Assembly (NCBI GenBank): GCA_903813345.2
Contig: CAIIXF020000005.1
Span: 19,783,375 to 19,843,374, forward strand
Length of the DNA: 60,000 nt
Reading direction: 5' to 3'
From: Owenia fusiformis
Taxonomy: Eukaryota; Annelida; Polychaeta; Sabellida; Oweniidae
Positions 11,561-24,500 of this stretch are shown in pieces. Under the pieces are notes generated by a model, which saw only the letters and a list, made by a program, of their open reading frames with translations, searched no databases and was not told where the DNA came from. Numbering within the stretch: the stretch's first letter is position 1; each line of letters begins with the position of its first letter. The translations under genes and the position numbers were made by a program.

Positions 11561-12200
11561 TTTTGTTATGCTTTGAATGAAAGAAGTCTGAAGAAAAACG
11601 GTGCAGTATGAGACTTGCAATCCTTGATTTTCAAACATTTGGTAGGTCAAATATTCAAATTAACGATTGAAGTCAGTACCGCGTGATACGTATATTGTCA
11701 TTTTCATGAAATCAAATAAATATATAAATATGCGATCCATGATGAACACATAAAGAACAAAATAATTACTTGATGGATAGTTCATAAAGTATAGACTCAA
11801 AGAACGCAAGTTAATGGAATCACTAGAAAATGAAGCTAAGTGTGATGCTAAATCTATCTATCTAATCTACAGTTAAGAAGGTCATCTACTTTCATCTAAA
11901 TTATCCTACCTTGACAACCTTTCAAAATACTAATTCACTTACATTATAGTTTATATATCCTTTAATGCCAATTAAATAGGATTGCATTTATGAATGGCGA
12001 ATAACCTTAATGGTAAGTTCTTTCATATAGGATTTCAATTATGCGATCATTGATACGATGTGGTTGATCCCCGTCAAAACTGAAATGAATCAATAGTTCG
12101 GAATGACCAAAATGGGAAACTAGCACTTATATCGTGGATATTAAGTAATTTAGGCAATGCTTTATTATTCTTTTCAATTGATGGTAGCATAGAATTTATC

Positions 12201-12509
12201 ATGTTCAAAATGGATGCTGTGGTTATGTGCACAACGTGTTTATTTCTCTTGATTTCTATCGGATATTCTGAATCACAACAATTAGTCCCACCGAATGCCA
12301 CACTTAACATTGACATGGATGAAGATTCTACAAACGGGACTACGATTGCTAACTTATATGAAACACTCGGAAACTATTCTGGTGTCTCTCTTGAGTTGAC
12401 CTTATCAAATTATACGGATACATTTTCAGTGAACAACTCTACTGGCAATATCGTACTAACTGGAGTATTAGATAGAGAAACTACAGAATTTTACAATTTT
12501 AGCATTTTG
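12201..12509 (+). CDS. Cadherin exon 1: signal peptide and front of repeat 1
   Basis: Encodes a hydrophobic leader (VVMCTTCLFLLISIGYS) and the first part of repeat 1 up to 'EFYNFSIL'. The donor is TTG|GTAAGT, phase 0. Unlike later exons, it joins mid-repeat in the strand that normally reads 'Y.FSV.A.D'. Confidence 0.75.
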
Positions 12510-15500
12510 GTAAGTCTACAATAAAAAGGACGTATTTAAAGTGACTCTATGCTACAAATGTTTCTCATTGACTATTCATTTATAGCATATCTTATGTATA
12601 AAAGCATTTTCCTTTGCATGTATCTCGATCTGTCAATTTTAGCACTTTTTCTGACTGTCAAGTCACACAGTGGGGTTATTCTTCTATCTTACAGGTAGTG
12701 GAGTACATCAATGCCAGCAATAATGTCACCATTGACGTTACCGTCAACGTCATCGACGTTAACGACAACTTGCCTATATTCATGACGTCAGAGTACAATT
12801 TTACAGTGACAGAAGGTCTTAGTGAGGTGAATCTGGGAGTTGTCACGGCAACAGATGCTGATAGTTTTGCAAATGCAAATATTTCATACAGCCTCGATGT
12901 AGCTGCAACTGACTTTGGGTTTACTATTCTTGGTAAGCGTTAAAACATATTTAAGTTTACAAAAACACGGGAGTGGGGTAAAAAAGTGTATGAGATAGCT
13001 AGCAAACTAGCCAACCGCCAACCAACCAACAGTTTCTATTGTCAAAGGGGCGATGGCACTCATAATATAATGGAAATGAATACGTTACATTTACAAGTAG
13101 TTCCTGTGCAATATTTGTATTGTCGACCACATCTTAAATGTTACTGTTTTATTTCAGAATTGACTGGCAACATCAGTTTATTGAACAACACATTTGACTT
13201 TGAGTCTGTTCAGAACACGAATTTTGTTGTGTTTGCCACAGATAATGGAAATCCACCTCAACAATCCAACACCACAGTGGATGTATTTATTTTAGACTAC
13301 AATGATAATGCACCGCTATTTGGTCAATTGCCATATACCATTTCGATCACTGAGGGTAAAAACATTGCAAATGTCCTTGCTGTCGTGTCAAGTGATTTGG
13401 ATAGTGGAGAGAACAGCAATGTCACTTACACTTTAGATGCTAGCGCTTCTAGTAATGGAATCACTATAGACCGTAAGATAACAATTTGTGAAATATCACA
13501 TGTTCTCTACATATCCAGGTTTAAACATTGATGCACATTGAGTACATCTATATATATATATTTTTAAATTTTTTTTGAATTTATTCTTATTTAATCATAT
13601 CTTTACAACAGGTTACAATAAACGGGTGACACATAATGTGTATATTCCCGTGTTTTATAATAATACATGAACAGATGGGGGATCTGCTTGTGCAATAATG
13701 CATACTATTTGTTTCTGCTTAATAGTGTGTGTCAAATTAGGCCCGCAAATCATTATAAAACTAACATAGACTATGTATGATACTATTGATTAAGAAGGTA
13801 CTTTTAAGTTCTTTTTTTTCATAATTAAGATGGTTTCAGATGATTTCATTTCATCAGTTAATTCATTCCAAATTATCGGTGCATTGAAAGACAACATAGC
13901 TCTACCATAATTTGTTCGTACTTTGGTCTTGTCATAAGAACACTTGTTTCGGGTGTTGTAATTATGTCTCTCCTGGATAGTTTTAAAGAGGTTTGGGAAA
14001 ATTTTCTGATAATTATCAAGTCCATTAATCCATTTGTACATAAAAAGGCATTTCAATTGCTTATTTATGTCAAATATATTTAAAATGTTTAGTTGTTTGA
14101 TTAAGGGAAGAGAATGAGCTCGATAATCAGAATTTGTTGCAATGCGTGTGAACTTTTTCTGGAGACGATGTAGTGAATTTAATATACCTTTACCCGCTTC
14201 ACCCCAAATAACATTTCCGTATATCAGATAAGAGTATATAAGCGAGTAATAGATGCTCAAGAATCCTTTATTATTCAACAGATGTTTAACCCTATATAGA
14301 ATACCAATAGTTCTAGAGATTTTTGCACTAACAGATGTAACATGGCGCTTCCAATTTAGGTTCTGATCAATTGTTGTACCAAGAAAATTTATGTGATCAA
14401 CTTGTTGAAGCTTCTTTTTATTTAGAAAAATGCTTATATCATTTGGATTATATCTTTTTTGAGTTGAAGTAAATATAATATATTTTGTTTTGTCAGCTGT
14501 TTTAATTCAGTATTGAGAATATCTGCAATGTCACTTAGATCTTTCCCTTGTATCAATAAATTGGTATCATCTGCGAAAAGCACAAAAAATAGTCGTCGAG
14601 AAGAAAGGTAGATATCATTGATGTATAGGATAAAAAACAATGGTCCGAGAATTGAACCCTGGGGGATTCAGCAGGTGATCAATTCAGGTTCTGATAAAGT
14701 ATCTTTGTATGATGTTTTTCATATAATTCATATAGAAATGTTATTGTTTTATTTCAGAATTGACTGGCAACATCAGTTTATTGAACAACACATTCGACCA
14801 TGAGTCTCTCCAGATCACGAATTTTGTTGTGTTTGCCACAGATAATGGAAATCCACCTCAACAATCCAACACCACAGTGGATGTATTTATTTTAGACTAC
14901 AATGATAATGCACCGCTATTTGGTCAATTGCCATATACCATTTCGATCACTGAGGGTAAAAACATTGCAAATGTCCTTGCTGTCGTGTCAAGTGATTTGG
15001 ATAGTGGAGAGAACAGCAATGTCACTTATACTTTAGATGCCAGCGCTTCTAGTTATGGATTCACTATAGACCGTAAGACAACCAATTTGTGAAATAATGT
15101 TTACTAATTTTACGCATTTTGCACGTACTAGTAGGTTATCGTAATGTATATCATTCATATCAAACTTTACTGTTTTATTTCAGAATTGACTGGCAACATC
15201 AGTTTATTGAACAACACATTTGACTTTGAGTCTGTTCAGAACACGAGTTTTGTTGTGTTTGCCACTGATAATGGAACCCCACCTCTACAATCCAACACCA
15301 CAGTGGACGTGTTTATATTTGATTACAACGATAATGCCCCAGCCCTTAACAGCGAGTCTTACAATATAACAATTACAGAAGGAGAGACCATTGGCAACGT
15401 TCTGGTTGTCATAGCAACGGATGATGATATTGGACAACAGAATAGCAACGTCACATATAGCCTTGATATCGCTGCTACTAACTATGGCTTCGTTATTGAC

Positions 15501-18500
15501 GGTATGGATATTAGCGTTATCATAAAACATTTTCTGAAGCATTTTTAAATAAAAATAGTTTTGTTACATTATATTTGTTGGTATAATATATATATTGTCA
15601 CAATTATGTTTTCACAGAATTGACGGGTAACATAAGTGTAGTAAACAACACACTCGACTACGAAACCGAAACAAATACGAGTTTTGTAGTGTTTGCCACT
15701 GATAATGGAAGTCCACCTCTACAATCCAACACCACAGTGGAAGTCTTCATTTTGGACCTTAACGACAATGCCCCGGCGTTCAACAGCGAGTCTTACGATG
15801 TAACATGTACTGAAGGAGAAAGTGCTATAACAGCTCTACTTGCTATAATAGCAACTGATGAAGATAGTGGACAAAATGGAAACGTGACATACTCTCTTGA
15901 TTCTTATGCCATAAATCTAGGATTTTCTATAGATGGTTGGTTTTTATATTTACATATTTTTTCGGAAAGTTAAGAAAAATCCGATCATCAAGTTGTTCGA
16001 TTCAACTATTTTCTTATAATGTTGATATAAATTTTTTACTCGATTTTCAGAACTGACTGGAAATATAAGTTTGCTGAATAACACATTCGATTACGAGTCT
16101 CTCCAAAACACGAGTTTTGTTGTGTTTGCCACTGATAATGGAAATCCACCTCTGCAGTCCAATACAACAGTGGATGTGTTTATCTTAGACTACAATGACA
16201 ACGCCCCAATATTTTCAAATGGATCTTACTTCATCAGCATATCAGAAAGCGCATCTTTTGCATCTGTCTTGGTTGTCATGGCAACTGATTTAGATTCTGG
16301 AGAGAATGGCAATATATCATACAGCCTCGATAATGAAACGAACAGCTATGGCTTTACTATTGATGGTATATATTTTTTAACATTATTTGGTCCTTCCCTT
16401 TGGTACTCATGTATACATATTCGTATTTCTAATTTACTATTTCAAATTAGAAAAAGAACAAATGATTACACTTTCGATTTCTTCCAGTATAATGAAGCAA
16501 TACAAATTCTCAGGGGACCGATTTATAAGTTCAATGTTTCCAAAATTTCAAAAAGTATCAATATATTGTTTTCTTTAAGGTGCAAGTGGTAACATCACTT
16601 TGTTCATCAATGCCCTGGACTACGAAGTAGAACACAACATAAGCTTTGTTGTATTTGCCACCGACAGTGGATATCCCACTCTGCAATCTAATGCAACGGT
16701 CATAGTGTCCATTATCGAATACAATGACAACTACCCAACGTTTAGGAAAGAGCCTTACAATATAACAGTTGTAGAAGGAGAGATCCTTAGCAACATATTT
16801 GTTGTCATTGCAATGGATGATGATATTGGACAACAAAATAGCAACGTCACCTATAGCCTCGACTATACTGCAACGAGCTATGGTTTCGTTATTGACGGTA
16901 TGAAGCCTCCTCTTGAAATAGAAAAATGTTTAGATTTTACATGCAAAGTTTCCAGATATTTTAATCATGTTAACTTTAAAACCTTGGTGCGTATATTTTA
17001 CTTTAATTCCCTGATCATAACGATTCGTGATTTTTTTATGTCGCTTAAGTTGTCATCTGTGCGTTATTATCTTTAAACGAAAACACAACTAAATTTGATA
17101 CACAGATTAAATCATTATTTACGAATTATATTTACAGAATTGACGGGTAGCATCAGTCTAGTGAACAACACACTAGACTACGAAACGGAAACGAATACGA
17201 GTTTTGTAGTGTTTGCCACTGATAATGGAAGTCCACCTCTACAATCCAACACCACAGTTGAAGTCTTCATTTTGGACTTTAACGACAATGCCCCAGTGTT
17301 CAACAGCGAGTCTTACAATGTAACATGTACAGAAGGAGAACGTATTTCAACAGCTCTTGCTGATATAGCAACTGATGTAGATAGTGGACAAAATGCTAAT
17401 TTGACGTACACTTTGGATTCAACTGCTATAAAATATGGGTTTACAATAAATGGTAAGTAATAAAATAATATGAAATTAGTTTTTAGCAACTGCCATTTTA
17501 AATTTTGACTAATACAAAAGTTTAATCCTTGTGAATAACCACTGTAGTGGATAAAATGTCAAAATACATTATCAAAACTCATTATCATCATTTCAGAACT
17601 TACTGGAAACATTAGTTTGACGAACAACACATTTGACTACGAGTCTCTAAAGAACACGAGTTTTGTTGTGTTTGCCACTGATAAGGGAAGTCCACCTCTA
17701 CAATCCAACACCACAGTCGATGTGTTTATTTTGGACTACAATGATAACTCACCAATTTTTAATAATATCACGTACAACATAACAGTGACAGAAGGGAACC
17801 ATGTGGCAGATATTCTCAATGTCATGGCAACGGATTTAGATAGTGGGCAAAATAGTAATATATCATATAGTCTCGACTCTACGGCCACCAGCTACGGCTT
17901 CTCCATTGATGGTACTTCTACTTTTTACCTTAAGCTATCGTTATGTCATACAAAATTAACTTGAAGTTCTATAAGTTCATTTTTTTCAAGTTGCTTTTTC
18001 AATATTAGATATATGTAGTTTTAAAAGACGTTTCTTCTTTTCAGCACACACAGGCTACGTTAGTGTGCTGGATAATATGCTTGACTATGAAAGTGAACAT
18101 AATACAAGTTTTACTATATATGCCACTGATAATGGAAGTCCCCCTCTACAATCCAACATCACTGTAGATGTGTACATCTTGGAGTACAATGACAACTCGC
18201 CAATATTTCTCGGTGTATCCTATAATATCACTGTCACCGAGGGACAGATAACTGACGATGTACTTATCGTCATTGCAACCGACATTGATAGTGGTCAAAA
18301 TAGCAACATCACCTATAGCATAGACCCAGCCGGGATTGACTATGGATTTGTCATTGGTGGTAATTATTTTTTGTTTGTTCGTCAACTCTTGTAAATTTGC
18401 AATTGGCAATATTAATTAATGATTAAAAAAATTAGAAAAGATAATCTAAATAAGTGCTCATTTTAAATGTTATTTTTGCATTTAATTTCAGAGGTATCTG

Positions 18501-21500
18501 GGAATATTACTTTACTCAACAACACATTTGACTTCGAGTCGACTAAGAACACGACTTTTACTGTTTATGCCACAGACCAAGGAATTCCATCCCTCCAGTC
18601 CAACACCACAATTGACATCTTTGTCTTGGACTTCAATGATAACATCCCAGAGTTTTTGGACTTGCCTTATAATATAACAGTTGCAGAGGGAATAGTACTT
18701 GGAACCGCTCTTATTGTCATAGCGACAGATGCAGACTATGGACAGAACGCCAATGTTACATATAGCCTTGACAGTGATGGAATGAATCATGGCTTTGTTA
18801 TTGATGGTAAAATATTCATTCATTCATTCATTCATTCATTCATTCAGTACACTACTTTACACAAAGACATAATTATTCTATAACGCGAATGAAATATTTT
18901 CGAAATATATAATAATGCAATATATTTTTGTATTACATACCTAGCGAAGCATTTGTATGGAAGTCAATGGGAAAGTTAGCGAGCTATATCCACCGATATT
19001 GCCCGATTACCCCGATATAGCCCGCTTACCTCGTTTTGATATTAGATTTCTTTAATAACCATGATAATATCATGACGTCACGTCATTGATACAAAGTAAC
19101 CATGGGAACAAAGGCATGTAATACATCAGTTATGTCACTATGACGTGAAATATGCCTTCGTTCTTGCCCAAATATAGAGCCTCCCAAGGTCGGCCTATAT
19201 TGGGAGAACTCAGGCATATTTCACGTCATAGTGACATAACCTCTAAATGTTTATTATATGCTTCAGAACTTACTGGAAACATAAGTTTGCCGAGCAACAC
19301 CTTTGACTACGAGTCTCTAAGGAACACGAGTTTTGTCGTGTTTGCCACTGATAATGGAAGTCCCCTTTTACAATCCAACACCACAGTGGAAGTGATAATA
19401 TTGGACTACAATGATAACACACCAATATTCGTCAACCAACTGTACAATATAACCATCGTTGAAGGTGAAACAGTTACATCAGCACTCCTCGTTGAGGCCA
19501 CAGATGATGATAGTGGCCAAAACAGTAACCTGACCTACACACTGGATGCGACTGCTGTTAACTACGGCTTCTTAATCGATGGTGAGTACAATGTCTATTG
19601 TACATGCTTATCTATCAAATGTATAGACAATTCTAACAAATTGAATAAAGACTGTTTTAATTTAAGGAACTAACAATCCACTGTGCTATGTTTTACAAAC
19701 AACTTATATCTTAATTATATAAAAATGTTTTCAGCCACAACTGGAAATATAAGTGTGCCAAACAATTCATTAGACTATGAACTGGAACAGAATACAAGTT
19801 TTGTTGTGTTTGTCACTGATGGGGGAAAACCTGCTCTTCAAGGCAACACATCCGTTTATGTCTACATATTAGATCAAAACGACAATGACCCAATATTTGT
19901 CAACCAGTTTGCTTACAACATAACAGTTATCGAGGGAGAGATACTAAGCAATGTACTAAAGCTAGAAGCATATGATATCGATAGTGGACAAAATAGCAAT
20001 ATCACTTATAGTATCGATGTTACTGCAAGGAAAGATGGATTTATTATAAATGGTAAGTTCTGATATTATTCAAAATAGAGATACAATTTAGTGATAAAAA
20101 GTAACAATTAGAAAACGTGCTCGCATACAAGGTACAACAGCATTTTACCATCGTAAGACAAGTATACCCAAAAAATTAAGCACTGCCTATATTTGATAGA
20201 AAATTATGAAATAATTAAATGTAAGCAAATTTCCCCCGTGCTTATATGTACATGCACATGTACATGTACTGAACAACTTCCACGCTATATTTTCAGAACT
20301 CACAGGCAATATTAGCCTGTTGAACAACACATTCGATTACGAGTTAATCAAGAACACGAGTTTTATAGTGTTTGCCACTGATAATGGAAGTCCATCTCTA
20401 CAAACCAACACCACGGTGGATGTGTTTATCCTAGATTACAATGATAACGCCCCAAGGTTTAGCAATGCACAATACAACATATCGATAACAGAAGGGTATG
20501 AAATTGCAAATGCATTGGCAATTACAGCATCAGATTTGGATAGTGGCGAAAATAGTAATATCACATATAGTCTTGATGTTGATGGAACAAACAATGGATT
20601 TACTATAATGGGTAAGAAATAGGAAAAACTAAATTAGGACGTAAAAGTTTCTCTTCGGTTACAAGTTAAGTGATTGGTGCGACTCTGTCTTTCGATAGTC
20701 CATAACGCTATTTTGAATTAAAATTCAACACGTTTGAAATTAGAGTTGAATTATTTTATTTCCGGTTGATATAACATCGTAACGTTAGTGAAATCGAACG
20801 CGATTTCAACTGATTGGATAACATGATGTGATCATGAGTAGGTTATGTGAGTAGATGCACGATGGGATCGTGTTATTCTGCGAGCAGCAACCTAAGCGTT
20901 TATACACAGTTTTAGCTAGATGCGACTATTATGGGTGCATTCGGTTTTTATCATTTAGCCCTTGTTATATGCATATATTGATACCTATACACGATGAACA
21001 GAGGATGCATATATTGCAATACCGTCAATGTGTTTCTACATTGGGATTGATACTCGTCTTACATGCAGTAAGAAAACCTGCGATTTGGCAAGGGTAAGAA
21101 GTAGTTTATATTGAAACAAGTAATGTTTTGCAATTTCGTAAGGTGTTCCTCAGATAGAAAAGATTGTTGATTGGTTAGAGTAATCGACCACATATCAAAA
21201 TGCTCTGCATAAACGATTGAAACGATATTATACATGTAAACCCGAAAAGTGACCATGTTATCGTTTGAGTTTCAGTAACATCGAACGATGCGACGTTACC
21301 CGAGAGGTGCGCTGGTTCATGAGAAGAAGTCAACGCTAAGGACCAATGTTTGGATTGCGAGAACGCTAAACAAAGAGGGTTCAGCTATCGCAATGAATAA
21401 GATAAGTAATTGTTATACAGATTTGCTTCGCATATCAAATATCCTTTTTATTAATGTAAGGATAGAGGGTTTGTAAGTTTTGCTAAAAAACAACAACATT

Positions 21501-24500
21501 TAGATTGGTCACTGGTGCAAGAGCACTAAACAGTAAAGATTGCAAGATCAATCGTTCAGTCATGGGCAAGACGTCACACTGCTACAGACGTTTGATGTTT
21601 GTAGCTTGACTGTCAAAATATTCATGTTTTTGAAATTGTTTCAGATATTTAGGTCACTACGCAAACGGGTACGTTTTCCGAAGATTTACAAAGACTGCAT
21701 TTTATGTGTTATAGGGAGATGGAATCCTTACAAACAAACATCCTATTTAGATTTGGCAGCTTTTAAACCAGAGTTACGGTTTTGAGGCTTGTTGATTTGT
21801 TTCAGACATGGTATTTGCAAGGTGCAAATATGCTCCCTCGGTTCAGCAAAAAGCAGTGTTGGGCAAAGATTTTAAAATGTTATTTTGTAGCAAACGTTTT
21901 TCAAATGAACTGTTATGTTGCGCATATACAGAGATAGATATTACATTATAGTTTTTGTATAAACTAATAAAGTTGTGCAACGTAAGCATTTCAATTTTGT
22001 AAGTCATGACAAACAACTAACGAGTTGTGTTACTCAGGAGTCATTGAATTGTTAAATGTCGTTGTTTGGTAATCTATATTTGTATAGTATTTAAGTTATA
22101 AGCTTATGACATTATTGCAGTGAATCGCTAACAGGAGGGTCGGATTCATACTTACACCTTGGATACTTCATATCCTGCAAATGAAATTGTACACTTTCAT
22201 AACTTTTATTATCAAGAGGATGCTTGGATTAGACAGATTCTTAATGAATTTTTCGTAGGCTATATGTTATCGCAAACATGTTTGTTTGCTACTCACAACA
22301 TTGATTCATATTTAGAAATGATCAAAATGACATTAAGGGGTTCTGAGAGTAATCATAAAGAACTTTTTGGTTGGAAAATGTCGTGAATCGTTACCAGGAG
22401 GGTAGGGTTCAGGCATATCTTTTTAGATACTGAATATCCGTACAAAAACAAATTGTATCCTGTATAAGTTTCTATATTCAGAACTTTTCGTCTTCATAGA
22501 CAAGTTGGTAAATTATGGAGAATATTTTATTTGACTGATTCAGTTAAATAAACTGTTTGATCAAATGAGTTCTAAGAGTAGTCGTATTCAGGCTCAAACA
22601 GCTTATGTTGATAGATGCAAAAATGTTACTAGTATATTTTTAATTTACATGTTTATAAATAGCTCTTTTAGCTTAAAATGTCGTGGATCGATATTGTTGA
22701 ATACTGGTCATGTAAAATAGAAGTGAAATCCTATAAAACTGCATTGTGTTATATCAGCATTTTAGGTTTTCTGATAGGGTGTTTATACCAACAGTTCGGT
22801 CTAGTTTTTCTGTTTATAACATTGATAAAGAAAATGGTTATCTTTGAAGGTATGTTGTGAATCGATACATGGGTAGTCGGATTCAGACATATGCTTGGTA
22901 CGCATACTTTACAATGGTTGTATTTGCTTACTTTTCTAAGGCGAGTTGAAGATTTCGAATAGATACTTTAAGTAGTCTGATTAGGCAGGTGAATTGAATT
23001 CCCTAATATAATCATTTAGGTTTAAAACCTGGATCGAGTTTATATAAAATTGACTATTCTTTAGAAGATAGTTGAATTGTCTTGATTAGAGACTGGGAGT
23101 AGTCGGATTTGGACATTTACTTTGGTTACACTGTTAGTTAAATGCACGATTATTGCATGTTGAATAAATTCTAGAAGATTAAATGAAAAATTGGGGAGTT
23201 GCTCCATACTTGATACATTTTGAAATAAGCGTGAGCTTAGTGTGTCGATTCCTGGTCCAAATGATAATTGTACATTTTTAGAGTTTACTGTATATAGCAT
23301 AGAGAAATCTATGTACGATAGACAAATGGTTTGAGTTGATACATTGATTATTTGGATTCAGGTATGTTCTCTGGATTATCCATGTTTTTGCAAACATTGA
23401 TGTTTAATATTTATTAATGCATATGATTTTGGTTGAAATTGAGCAGGTTATTTGAAAGATGATAAAATCTATTTTGGAATAGTTTAGTTCAAGCGATTGT
23501 GTTGATTGGTAAATTGATTTTTGAAGTTGTCAATTCAGATAGACTACTTGATTGTTATGTTTAACCTGCAACAACAAGAAATGCACTTAGTAAAATTACG
23601 TAATGGAACTCTGACTTAGGATTGTTATTATGTTTGGCATTATAGCCATTACGTTGAGTAGTTGTTCTGTTGAATAAGAATTGTTGTCATGTTTGACATT
23701 ATAGCCATTACGTCGAATAGTAGTTAATATGGTTTTAAGATGATAGTTGTGTTCCTAGCAACATTTACAATATTAGCGTAACAAACACATTAGAGAAGTG
23801 TTCGTCAGCTAATTGCATTCTATATTGAACGTGTTTGGCATTACGTTGAGCAGTTGTTCTGTTAAAGTTCAGTTGACATTCCGACATGAAAATTGTTATC
23901 ATGTTTGGCATTATTACCAGTATGTTGAATAGTTGTTCTGTTGAAGTACAGTTGGAACTCCGACATAAAAAATGTTATCATGTTTGGCATAATTACCAGT
24001 ACGTCGAATAGTTGTTCTGTTGAAGTACAGTTGGAACTCCGACGAAAAATTGTTGTCATGTTTGGCATTATTACCAGTACGTCGAATAGTTGTTCTGTTG
24101 AAGTACAGTTGGAACTCCGACGTAAAGAATGTTATCATGTTTGGCATTATAGCCATTACGTCGAGCAGTTGTTCTGATGCAGTACAGTTCGAACTCTGAC
24201 GTAAAAGACTTTAAGTCTACTTGTATCGTGGGTTGACGGATTCGTATAATGCGTCGAACGCAGGTACAATTTAGCAACCTCAAAAAGGGGTTAGTCGCTT
24301 GGAGCGACAATGCGATATTTACATGTTTTTAATGCTATTTCTGTGTAATTTCAGGAAATACAACCCATAGTAGGGTATGGACACACGCCTAAATGAACAT
24401 TGGAACACAAGTTGTCCTTATAAGATAGATACAAGTGTGATATAAATAAGATGCTTTGGACTGATTCAAAGAAGACTACTTTGTTGGATTGAGATCCATA

